Source: a marine actinobacterium MedAcidi-G3 (GTDB lineage: Bacteria > Actinomycetota > Acidimicrobiia > Acidimicrobiales > Poriferisodalaceae). From it: a DNA stretch of 64,000 bases. The stretch is taken from NCBI GenBank assembly GCA_000817105.1, contig JUEP01000007.1, forward strand, positions 52,811 to 116,810, in the 5' to 3' direction. Position numbers and translations under genes: made by a program. The notes beneath the pieces are model-generated. The model was not told the DNA's origin. It saw only the letters and a program-made list of their open reading frames with translations, and did no database searches. This document shows positions 1 through 8,075 of this stretch, piece by piece (within the stretch, counting starts at the first letter, position 1; each line of letters opens with the position of its first letter).

Positions 1-2738
1 TTACCTAGCTTTGCTGCCGCGAAAACCTTCTGGACTTCACCCCCGAGGCGAGGGCCAAGAAGATTGCCATTAGGTCGTAGGCTCAAAGTTGCTAATTCGC
101 CGATGTCCTCAGTAAGAATAACTTCGTGGACGTTGATTTCTTCGGCGAGGAGTTGCACTACGTCGGTCAACTTGGAGGCTTCCTTGCCGGCAATTGTTAC
201 CGATGAGAGCGGAAGTCGTACCCGGAGACCAGCATCTTCTCTGAGCCTGAGAGCCATAGATGCGGCCTCTCGTATCTGATCCATTCTCGAAACGAGTTCG
301 GGGTCCTCGGGCAGTTCATTGAGGTCTGGCCAATTCTGGAGATGGACACTTTCACCTCCGGTTAAGCCTCCGTAAATTTCCTCCATAATCATCGGCAAGA
401 ACGGTGCCGCTACTCGTGTGAAGGTCGTTAGAACTGTATAGAGGGTGTCGTACGCATCAGGGTCTCCCTCGCCTCCTCCTTCCGGTCCCCAAAAGCGATC
501 ACGAGATCTTCGGATATACCAGTTGTTTAAGGCATCGATAAAAGCTTGGATTTCGGATGCTGCTCCAGGAAGGTCGTAAGCATCAAGCGCCTTGGTCGTT
601 TGTTCAACAAGAGAGCGGGTCTTAGCCAACAGGTAGCGATCTAGAAGATGTAAAGAGTTAGTTCGTATCTCCGCTTTGTGGCCATCAACATTGGCGTAAA
701 GAGTGAAAAAAGAGTACGCGTTCCATATAGGGATCAGTATTTGTCGCGTGACATCGTCAATGCCGGTGTCGGAGATACGGGTGTCTCCGCCCCTCGCGAT
801 GTTGGTTGACATGAGGTACCAACGGAGAGCGTCGGAGCCTTGTGAGTCAAAAATGTTTGTCGGTTCGGTGTAGTTCCGAAGCCTTTTAGACAGTTTGTTT
901 CCGTCCTCCGCTAATAGGATTCCATGACAGATGACGTTTTGGAAAGCGGGCCTGTCGAATAGCGCCCCTGCTAGCACGTGCAATGTGTAAAACCAGCCAC
1001 GAGTCTGATTGATGTATTCGACAATGAAGTCAGCAGGGAAATGCTCTTCGAACCATTGCTTGTTCTCAAATGGGTAGTGGACTTGAGCGAAGGGCATTGA
1101 CCCTGATTCGAACCAGCAGTCAAGAACTTCGGGCACTCTACGCATCGTACTTTTGCCCGTGGGGTCATCTGGATTGGGCCGGGTTAATTCATCGATGAAT
1201 GGGCGGTGGAGATCTGTAGGTCGAACGCCAAAGTCGGCCTCCAGCTCATCGAGGCTTCCATAAACGTCTGTGCGAGGGTAGTCAGGATCATCACTGACCC
1301 AAATAGGTATAGGTGAGCCCCAAAAGCGGTTGCGACTGATCGACCAATCCCTGGCTCCTGCCAGCCATTGGCCGAATCGACCGTCTTTGACGTGGGAAGG
1401 AACCCAATTAATTTGCTGGTTAATCTCCTCGAGTCGAGATCGAATTTTGGTCACCTCCACGTACCAAGAGGAAATCGCCTTGTAGATGATTGGAGTATCC
1501 GTTCTCCAGCAATGGGGATAGTTGTGTTCGTAGGTCTCGTGCCTTAGAACTCTGTCTACTTCTTTCAAATGTTGAATGATCTTCGGATTTGCATCGAAAA
1601 CGTTCTCATTTGCCCAAGGTTCGACTGCATGTGTGAAATTTCCTCGGTCATCTACCGGAACGACTTGTCCGATTTCGATCCCGTTGGCCTCGCAGGTGAC
1701 TTGGTCGTCTTCACCGAATCCTGGGGCCATGTGGACGATCCCAGTGCCTTCGCTTGTGTCAACGAAATCAGCGGAAAGTACACGAAAGGCATCGTCTCTT
1801 TCAGCAAAAAAATTAAATAAAGGTTTGTAATTTCGGCCAACCAGCGCAGATCCTGGCATTGTTGCGAGTACGACGTACTCACCAAGGTCCTCCGCGTATT
1901 TCTCAAGGCAGTTTGAACCTATGACCCATTGGGCCTCTGTTGTTTTAATCAGCGAATATTCTATTTCGGCGCCGACTGCTACAGCGAGATTCGAAGGAAG
2001 AGTCCAAGGGGTGGTCGTCCAGGCTAGTAGTCGTATTGGTTCACCCAATTCGGCCTTATCGAGGCCTTCGCTTTCTAGCTCGAACCAAACGGTGATCGCA
2101 GGATCTTGTCGCGGCCGAGTAGCGTCGTCCAGCCGAATTTCAAAGTTGGATAGAGGAGTTTCTGCGCCCCAAGAATAAGGCATAACGCGAAAAGCCTCGT
2201 AGATGAGATCTTGATCCCAAAGTTCTTTAAAAGCCCACATAACAGACTCCATGTAACTGAGGTCCATGGTTTTGTAGTCGTTTTCGAAGTCGACCCAGCG
2301 AGCTTGACGAGTGACCGTCTCTTGCCATTCAGAGGTGTATTTGAGTACAGACTCTCTGCAGCTCGCGTTAAAGCTTTCAATTCCGTGTTCTGTGATTGCG
2401 ACACGGCCACTGACACCAAGCTCTTGCTCTGTTTCCATTTCTGCTGGCAGTCCGTGGCAATCCCAACCGAATCTTCTTTCAACGCGCTTACCAAGCATCG
2501 TTTGATATCGGGGGACTACGTCTTTTACGTATCCAGTCAAAAGATGCCCGTGGTGGGGCAGCCCGTTGGCAAATGGCGGACCGTCGTAAAAGACGTACTC
2601 GTTATCTTCGGCTCGGGCATCAATGGAGTCTTCGAAGGTGTTGTTTTTAGCCCAACGGTCTAGAACGGAGCGTTCAATAGCCGGAAAATCAGCCCTGTTC
2701 GGGACGCGAGGATAAGGAGTGTCGTCTGAAGTGCTCAT
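1..2738 (-). CDS. ileS: Isoleucyl-tRNA synthetase, IleRS2-like, 3' end truncated by window edge
   Basis: Minus-strand open frame from ATG (2738) to the window edge. Absent from the ORF track because no stop lies inside the window. Motifs GPPFANGLPHHGHLLTGYVKDVVPRY, RRFGWDCHGLPAE, WFYTLHVLAGALFDRPAF and KLSKRLRNY. Confidence 0.95.
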   Translation of the reverse strand, partial: MSTSDDTPYPRVPNRADFPAIERSVLDRWAKNNTFEDSIDARAEDNEYVFYDGPPFANGLPHHGHLLTGYVKDVVPRYQTMLGKRVERRFGWDCHGLPAEMETEQELGVSGRVAITEHGIESFNASCRESVLKYTSEWQETVTRQARWVDFENDYKTMDLSYMESVMWAFKELWDQDLIYEAFRVMPYSWGAETPLSNFEIRLDDATRPRQDPAITVWFELESEGLDKAELGEPIRLLAWTTTPWTLPSNLAVAVGAEIEYSLIKTTEAQWVIGSNCLEKYAEDLGEYVVLATMPGSALVGRNYKPLFNFFAERDDAFRVLSADFVDTSEGTGIVHMAPGFGEDDQVTCEANGIEIGQVVPVDDRGNFTHAVEPWANENVFDANPKIIQHLKEVDRVLRHETYEHNYPHCWRTDTPIIYKAISSWYVEVTKIRSRLEEINQQINWVPSHVKDGRFGQWLAGARDWSISRNRFWGSPIPIWVSDDPDYPRTDVYGSLDELEADFGVRPTDLHRPFIDELTRPNPDDPTGKSTMRRVPEVLDCWFESGSMPFAQVHYPFENKQWFEEHFPADFIVEYINQTRGWFYTLHVLAGALFDRPAFQNVICHGILLAEDGNKLSKRLRNYTEPTNIFDSQGSDALRWYLMSTNIARGGDTRISDTGIDDVTRQILIPIWNAYSFFTLYANVDGHKAEIRTNSLHLLDRYLLAKTRSLVEQTTKALDAYDLPGAASEIQAFIDALNNWYIRRSRDRFWGPEGGGEGDPDAYDTLYTVLTTFTRVAAPFLPMIMEEIYGGLTGGESVHLQNWPDLNELPEDPELVSRMDQIREAASMALRLREDAGLRVRLPLSSVTIAGKEASKLTDVVQLLAEEINVHEVILTEDIGELATLSLRPNGNLLGPRLGGEVQKVFAAAKLG

Positions 2739-2890
2739 TGTCGTTCCAAGTAAGGCATGCCTCCATTCAAGTTACCGGCTGGAACTTGTTTGCCTATTAT
2801 TTAAACGTTCTTGAGATAGTCCGCGGCTCGGGGTCGCTTCGGGGATATGATGCGACACCTTTTCGAACCCGAGTATTCCGCAGGTGAGTT

Positions 2891-3475
2891 ATGGCGAAAA
2901 AGAAGCCAGATGTGAAGAAGAAGGCAGCGGCTAAGAAGAATGCCCCTGTGAAGAAGAAGGCAGCGGCTAAGAAGAATGCCCCTGTGAAGAAGAAGGCAGC
3001 GGCTAAGAAGAGTGCCCCTGTGAAGAAGAAGGCAGCGGCTAAGAAGAGTGCCCCTGTGAAGAAGAAGGCAGCGGCCAAAAAGAAGATTTCGGCCAAGGCG
3101 CGTTTCAACGCAGCCTGGTTGAAGAAACAGCGTGAGGCTCTCTTGGCCGAACGCGAGAGCTATACGCGCCATGCTGAGTTTCTTGAGGCTGAAGCCGACC
3201 AATTGGCCAGAGATCGAGAGCCTGGCGATGTGCAATTTGATGAAGAATCTGGAGAAGGTGACTCGATCGCTGTTGAACGAGACAGAGACTTACAGCTTTC
3301 TGCTCAAGCACGTGCCGCAATCCAAGAAATTGATGAGGCTCTCGAACGAATCAAGAAAGACACTTACGGAATAAGTGTTGTTTCCGGACTTCCGATACCG
3401 AAAGAACGGCTTGAGGCGATTCCACATGCGGACAAGCGCGTTGAGGAGAAAGCCACCGGCATGTCGTGGCGTTGA
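2891..3475 (+). CDS. DksA/TraR-family protein with Lys/Ala-rich N-terminal repeat tail
   Basis: C-terminal DTYGISVVSGLPIPKERLEAIPHADKRVEEKA matches the DksA/TraR C-terminal pattern but has no Cys; N-terminal (VKKKAAAKKNAP)n. Located between ileS and lspA. Confidence 0.85.
   Translation: MAKKKPDVKKKAAAKKNAPVKKKAAAKKNAPVKKKAAAKKSAPVKKKAAAKKSAPVKKKAAAKKKISAKARFNAAWLKKQREALLAERESYTRHAEFLEAEADQLARDREPGDVQFDEESGEGDSIAVERDRDLQLSAQARAAIQEIDEALERIKKDTYGISVVSGLPIPKERLEAIPHADKRVEEKATGMSWR
2912..3082 (+). repeat. 36-bp in-frame tandem repeat (4 full copies plus a partial fifth)
   Basis: Unit gtgaagaagaaggcagcggctaagaaga(a/g)tgcccct begins at 2912, 2948, 2984, 3020 and 3056. Confidence 0.97.
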
Positions 3476-3479
3476 CCTT

Positions 3480-3968
3480 GTGGCTACGTCTCAAAAAGCA
3501 CCCAAGTCTCTATGGATAGTCTTAACAACCGTATTTGTTTTAGCTGTTGACCAGTGGAGCAAGTACTGGGCGGTTGAAGCTTTAAGCGATCAGACAATTG
3601 GCGTTATCTGGAAACTCCGCTTCCATTTAACAGGTAACACTGGTTTCGCTTTCAGTACGGGTCAAGGCTTGGGCCCCATCCTCGGAGTTGTTGCATCAGC
3701 CATTGTTGTGGTCCTTTGGCGGATGAGGAGCAGGTTTTCTGGGACAGTGTCTACTGTTGCTCTCGGTTTGGTACTTGGTGGCGCGTGCGGGAACCTCATC
3801 GACCGCGCGGTGCGTAAACCGGGGTGGGGTCGCGGCGCAGTTGTCGACTTCATCGATCTCCAATTTTGGCCTGTTTTTAACGTGGCGGATATGGCAATCG
3901 TAATTGGCGTCTTACTCTTATCAGTAATGATGTGGCTAGAGCAGCGTGGAGCAAAGTCTGGTGCGTGA
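3480..3968 (+). CDS. lspA: Lipoprotein signal peptidase (signal peptidase II)
   Basis: GTG start; VLAVDQWSKYWAVEAL, GNTGFAFS, GGACGNLIDRAVRKPGWGRGAVVDFIDLQFWPVFNVADMAI. Confidence 0.95.
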   Translation: MATSQKAPKSLWIVLTTVFVLAVDQWSKYWAVEALSDQTIGVIWKLRFHLTGNTGFAFSTGQGLGPILGVVASAIVVVLWRMRSRFSGTVSTVALGLVLGGACGNLIDRAVRKPGWGRGAVVDFIDLQFWPVFNVADMAIVIGVLLLSVMMWLEQRGAKSGA

Positions 3969-4908
3969 CGAAATCCCCAACGCGCTTGACGGCGAACGCG
4001 TAGATCGCGTTGCTGCGTTGATGACTGGGCTGAGTCGAAGCGCCATAACAAAGTTGATCTCTCAAGGCGATGTAAGTCGTAATGGTCAAAAAGTAGAAAG
4101 TGGTTCAGATCGTGTAACGCTTGGAGATCAGATCGAAGTGGATGTGCCTCTCGAAAAGGAACTCCCATCGGAACTCGTTGCAGATACTGAAGTCCAGTTC
4201 GAAGTAGTGCATGAAGACGAATCGTTGGTTGTAATCAATAAGCCCATTGGTTTGGTAGTTCATCCAGGCGCTGGACGCAGCGGTTCTACTTTGGCCCATG
4301 GGCTACTGGCCCGATACCCAGAAGTCGTTCAAGTTGGTGAGCCCGATCGACCTGGAATCGTGCATCGATTAGATCGCGATACGAGTGGGCTCTTGATTTG
4401 CGCTCGAACGAACGAGGCGCTCAGTCAACTGAGTCAGGACCTCGCAGATCGCCTTATCCATCGCAGTTATTTAACGATTGCTTCTGGTTGTCCGGAAGCC
4501 CCCAAGGGAACTATCGACGCCCCTATTGGTCGCAGTCGACGCGCACGAACAAAAATGACGGTTACAGAAGATGGGCGAGAAGCACGAACCCACTATGAAG
4601 TCTTAGAAACCTGGACATACCCAAAGCAGGCTTCACTTTTGAAATGCACTTTGGACACCGGTCGCACTCATCAAATTCGAGTCCATTTGCGGGCGATCGG
4701 TTGTCCTGTCTTGGGTGACGCGGTCTATGGAAAGAGGGACCCTTTCGGAATTGGGCGACCGCTACTTCATTCTGCTGAAATCTCTTTTGTTCATCCTGTC
4801 ACTGAGGAAGAAATGAATTTTGTATGTAAACCCCCCGCTGACTTTGATAGAGCGCTGTCTGGATTTCGAGTGCAAAATCTTGACGATGCTTCTGCTGATC
4901 CCGGCTAG
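3961..4908 (+). CDS. rluD: RluA/RluD-family 23S rRNA pseudouridine synthase
   Basis: S4-like N-terminus; GIVHRLDRDTSGLLICARTNEA, TGRTHQIRVHLRAIGCPVLGDAVYG. GTG start at 3961 (or 3946). Confidence 0.93.
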   Translation: MRDEIPNALDGERVDRVAALMTGLSRSAITKLISQGDVSRNGQKVESGSDRVTLGDQIEVDVPLEKELPSELVADTEVQFEVVHEDESLVVINKPIGLVVHPGAGRSGSTLAHGLLARYPEVVQVGEPDRPGIVHRLDRDTSGLLICARTNEALSQLSQDLADRLIHRSYLTIASGCPEAPKGTIDAPIGRSRRARTKMTVTEDGREARTHYEVLETWTYPKQASLLKCTLDTGRTHQIRVHLRAIGCPVLGDAVYGKRDPFGIGRPLLHSAEISFVHPVTEEEMNFVCKPPADFDRALSGFRVQNLDDASADPG

Positions 4909-5006
4909 ATCGGTAACTCATAATCAGGCTTGAGTGGGACTTAATTATTTTTCGTTTATCTCTGTGTTTGAGGATGTTTATGCGTTGACGCATCTATTGT
5001 GCGTTT

Positions 5007-6101
5007 GTGGTTGTTGCTGAGAAGAGGGTCCTACCATCTAGTGGAGATACTTCTGTCTCTTCTATTGTCCCAGCAGTCCTCACAAGACAATCAAACTCTT
5101 TGGTGTCCGAAGAAATGTTAGCGGCCGATGCCGTAGTCCTCTTTGTGGTCGATGGGATGGGGTGGCACCAAATTGACAGATACCGGGACCAACTTCCCTG
5201 TCTTGGTGAAGCTTTGGGAGCGCCCATAACTACAGTTGCTCCAAGCACGACGGCGACAGCACTAACGTCTATTTGCACTGGAGTTTTACCCGGGGAACAC
5301 GGTGTCATCGGGTACAAGGTGGATACCCCCAGCGGTCTGCTCAATTGTTTGCGTTGGACTAGCGGCTCAAAGCTGATGATGAGGGATGTTCCTCCAATTG
5401 ACTTCCAACCGGTTGAGCCCTTCTTGGGCGCCTCGCCTCCGGTTGTGACCCGTGCAGAGTTCCAAAAGAGTGGTTTCACCCAAGCACATCTGAGAAACGG
5501 CCGATTTTGCGGTTGGTGGTCGCCAGCGACGCTAGTGACTGAAATAGATGAGCAGTTGAGGGCTGGCGCACCATTTGTTTACGCTTATTACGACGCTCTC
5601 GACAAGGTTGCCCATGTTCACGGCTTAGGGCGCCATTATTTGGATGAACTGAAATTTGTGGATGCCCTCGTGGAGCGGATAGTTGCGGAAGTCCCAGAAG
5701 ACGTGACGTTGCTTGTTACGGCCGACCACGGAATGGTCGAGGTTGGAGACAAAATATTCGATATTCATGACGAGCTCGTTAAGCGGACATCTCGAACATC
5801 AGGAGAGGCACGGTTCCTGTGGCTCCATGCCAAAGACGACGACCACAGTGGTCTCCTAAGAGCAGCTGAGGTTCATTCTGATGTGGCGTGGGTTGCGGGT
5901 ATAGATCAAGTTTTAGATGAGTGCTGGTTCGGCCCTTACGTGACCCCAGAAGCACGGATGAGGATGGGTGAGGTCGCTATCGTTGCGCGTGAACCTGTGG
6001 CGCTGATGGATCCGCGGCAACCTGATGCCCCGAACCTAGTAGCTCGACACGGTTCGATGACTGAAGAAGAGATGCATGTTCCCTTTCTTGCCTTCTCGTA
6101 A
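5007..6101 (+). CDS. Alkaline phosphatase superfamily / nucleotide pyrophosphatase-phosphodiesterase family protein
   Basis: VVLFVVDGMGWHQIDRY, TTVAPSTTATALTSICTGVLPGEHGVIGY, VTADHGMVEVG metal-binding motifs. Confidence 0.85.
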   Translation: MVVAEKRVLPSSGDTSVSSIVPAVLTRQSNSLVSEEMLAADAVVLFVVDGMGWHQIDRYRDQLPCLGEALGAPITTVAPSTTATALTSICTGVLPGEHGVIGYKVDTPSGLLNCLRWTSGSKLMMRDVPPIDFQPVEPFLGASPPVVTRAEFQKSGFTQAHLRNGRFCGWWSPATLVTEIDEQLRAGAPFVYAYYDALDKVAHVHGLGRHYLDELKFVDALVERIVAEVPEDVTLLVTADHGMVEVGDKIFDIHDELVKRTSRTSGEARFLWLHAKDDDHSGLLRAAEVHSDVAWVAGIDQVLDECWFGPYVTPEARMRMGEVAIVAREPVALMDPRQPDAPNLVARHGSMTEEEMHVPFLAFS

Positions 6102-6144
6102 TAATTTTAGTTCGTTCAGCTACCTGCGCCGGTAGAATTCTCGC

Positions 6145-6675
6145 ATGGTTGAGCAGCAATTCGACTCTTCTGGCGGCCCGTCAGAATCGACTCCTGAAAA
6201 CGTCGAGTTAATTGAACTCGAAGGCGCTATCAACGGAGACGGCGAACCTCCTGCGATTTCAGAGCCGGGCAAGGTCATGCGGATCGGCTCGATGATCAGA
6301 ACGTTGTTAGAAGAAGTTCGTGAAGCCCACCTTGACGAGGCTAGTCGCGATCGGATGAGAGAGATTTATGAACAGTCAGTCGAAGAATTGTCTGAGGCAC
6401 TGGCTCCTGAACTTAGAGACGAGCTAGCACGACTCGCACTACCATTTAGCTCTGACTCGCCATCGGAGGGAGAATTGCGAGTTGCTCAAGCGCAATTAGT
6501 AGGTTGGCTTGAAGGGTTGTTTCACGGGATTCAGGCTGCAGTTGCAGCTCAGCAAATGATGGCGCAACGCCAACTGATGGAAATGCGCCAGGGTGCTCTT
6601 CCACCTGGATTGAGCGCCCCTGAGGGAGCTGAAACCAAGCAGTCCGAAGGTCATCCGGGAGGCGTTTATCTATGA
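6145..6675 (+). CDS. bpa: Bacterial proteasome activator (Bpa/PafE family)
   Basis: KVMRIGSMIRTLLEEVREAHLDEASRDRMREIYEQSVEELSEALAPEL...LVGWLEGLFHGIQAAVAAQQMMAQRQL; C-terminus GGVYL, comparable to GQYL of known Bpa. Confidence 0.9.
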   Translation: MVEQQFDSSGGPSESTPENVELIELEGAINGDGEPPAISEPGKVMRIGSMIRTLLEEVREAHLDEASRDRMREIYEQSVEELSEALAPELRDELARLALPFSSDSPSEGELRVAQAQLVGWLEGLFHGIQAAVAAQQMMAQRQLMEMRQGALPPGLSAPEGAETKQSEGHPGGVYL

Positions 6676-6755
6676 TGGCTAAAGGTATTTCGCTTAATTC
6701 TGATTTATCGGCTGAAATCTTAAGCCGACGTGCACTTGTGGAGGAAACTTCCTGA
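6675..6755 (+). CDS. Candidate 26-aa ORF (MAKGISLNSDLSAEILSRRALVEETS)
   Basis: ATG overlaps the bpa stop (TGATG at 6673-6677); its TGA overlaps the ATG of the next gene (TGATG at 6753-6757). Confidence 0.4.
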   Translation: MAKGISLNSDLSAEILSRRALVEETS

Positions 6756-7420
6756 TGGCTTTGACGGTCGAAACTAAAGATTGCACTGCCCTAAGCGATG
6801 CCGAAATCGAAGAGATGGCGGACCTCATCGAGGATGAGCCGATGGTTTTCGATGTTGGTGAACTATCCAAGCAAAGAGATGCGTGGGTGCTTGTGACGCA
6901 GGTTCGAGATGGAAATAACTTATCTGCCTACGGTTTCTGCACCCTCGAGCGTGTGGGTGGTGATCCAACGGTATTGATAGGTCTCGCAGCGGTTAAAAGA
7001 ACTAGTCGCAGAGAGAGTGCTCTAAAGGCAATGATTACCGACCAGATGCGACGTGCTGTGCTGGCATTTCCTGATGAGGATGTCCTTGTCGCGACACAAA
7101 TGGCGGACCCGGCTGCATTTGATGCTTACAAACCACTCAGCCACGTTGTTCCCCGACCTGGCTATGAGGCCAACGGTGAGGATCGCGCTTGGGGTCGAAG
7201 ACTAGCTAAGCGCTTTGACGTAAGGGGAGAGTACAAAGCCAAAGAATTCCGGGTTTATGGCGAAGGTCGACCGTCGCTAGTTCTAAACCACAACTCGTCG
7301 AAGCCTGAAAGCATTAAACCAGAAGTTTCGGCCCTTTTCGATGGGTATGACGTCTTGAAAGGCGATGCATTGGTGACCTTTGGATGGGCCACCCGCGAGA
7401 AGCTCGCGAAATTGCTCTAA
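6755..7420 (+). CDS. Conserved hypothetical protein
   Basis: 221-aa ORF with ATG, RBS-like gaggaaac upstream, coupled to the preceding ORF; no family recognised. Confidence 0.8.
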   Translation: MALTVETKDCTALSDAEIEEMADLIEDEPMVFDVGELSKQRDAWVLVTQVRDGNNLSAYGFCTLERVGGDPTVLIGLAAVKRTSRRESALKAMITDQMRRAVLAFPDEDVLVATQMADPAAFDAYKPLSHVVPRPGYEANGEDRAWGRRLAKRFDVRGEYKAKEFRVYGEGRPSLVLNHNSSKPESIKPEVSALFDGYDVLKGDALVTFGWATREKLAKLL

Positions 7421-7436
7421 GTCCTCGGCAGCCCTA

Positions 7437-8051
7437 GTGGACTTTTCTGAACTCATCCGCAAGCGCCGAATGACCAGATCGTTTCTGGTCGACCCAGTAC
7501 CTGTAGAGAAATTGGACCGGGTCCTTGACAGCGCGCGCCGAGTGCCGTCAGCAGGAAACACGCAAGGGTTCGATTTTGTCGTCCTAGAAGGGTTTGAAAC
7601 GTCTGTTTACTGGGACGTCACCCTTCCTCCTGAGCGCAGAGAAAAGTTTCGTTGGCAGGGGTTGTTGCGGGCTCCTGTACTTGTAACTATTTGGGCCGAC
7701 GCTGGTGCTTATTTGAAACGATATGGCCAAGAAGACAAAGCACATAGCGGTCTTGGTAATGATGTTGGTGCATGGGCAACTCCCTATTGGATTGTCGATA
7801 GCAGTTTCGCGGCAATGGCAATGCAGCTTGCGGCTATCGATGAAGGGTTAGGGGTTCTATTTTTCGGTATGTTTGATCATTCGAGTGAACTTGCAGAGGC
7901 TTTGGGGGTGCCGGGTGACCGTATGCCGATCGGAACCATCGCTATGGGATGGCCGGATGACGCCGATAAAACGATGGGTCGTTCGGCTTCGATGGAACGA
8001 CGTCCATTAGAGGACGGAACGGAAAGTGTCGTGCACCGGGGACAATGGTAA
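7437..8051 (+). CDS. Nitroreductase family protein
   Basis: GTG start; FSELIRKRRMTRSFLVDPVPVEKLDRVLDSARRVPSAGNTQGFDFVVLEG; C-terminal GVPGDRMPIGTIAMGWP. Confidence 0.9.
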   Translation: MDFSELIRKRRMTRSFLVDPVPVEKLDRVLDSARRVPSAGNTQGFDFVVLEGFETSVYWDVTLPPERREKFRWQGLLRAPVLVTIWADAGAYLKRYGQEDKAHSGLGNDVGAWATPYWIVDSSFAAMAMQLAAIDEGLGVLFFGMFDHSSELAEALGVPGDRMPIGTIAMGWPDDADKTMGRSASMERRPLEDGTESVVHRGQW

Positions 8052-8075
8052 GCACATGACTCGTAGGGAGCGAAG

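Noticed and set aside
2739-2890. T-box leader for ileS in the ileS-dksA spacer
   Set aside because: No T-box consensus (AGGGTGGNACCGCG) is visible on the minus strand and the region is short.
2912-3082. 36-bp repeats as a possible CRISPR array
   Set aside because: Copies are directly adjacent with no spacers and in frame with a clear CDS.
2797-3235. Two minus-strand ORFs (2797..3108 and 2801..3235) with LAAAFFFTGA / SRCLLLHRG repeats
   Set aside because: They are antisense readings of the Lys/Ala repeat of the DksA-like gene; the repetitive composition keeps the frames open by chance.
3662-4168. 168-aa minus-strand ORF spanning lspA and rluD
   Set aside because: Fully antisense to two strongly supported genes.
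4960-5000. Short inverted repeat atgcg-ttga-cgcat upstream of the phosphodiesterase gene
   Set aside because: Only 5 bp per arm; expected by chance at this window size.
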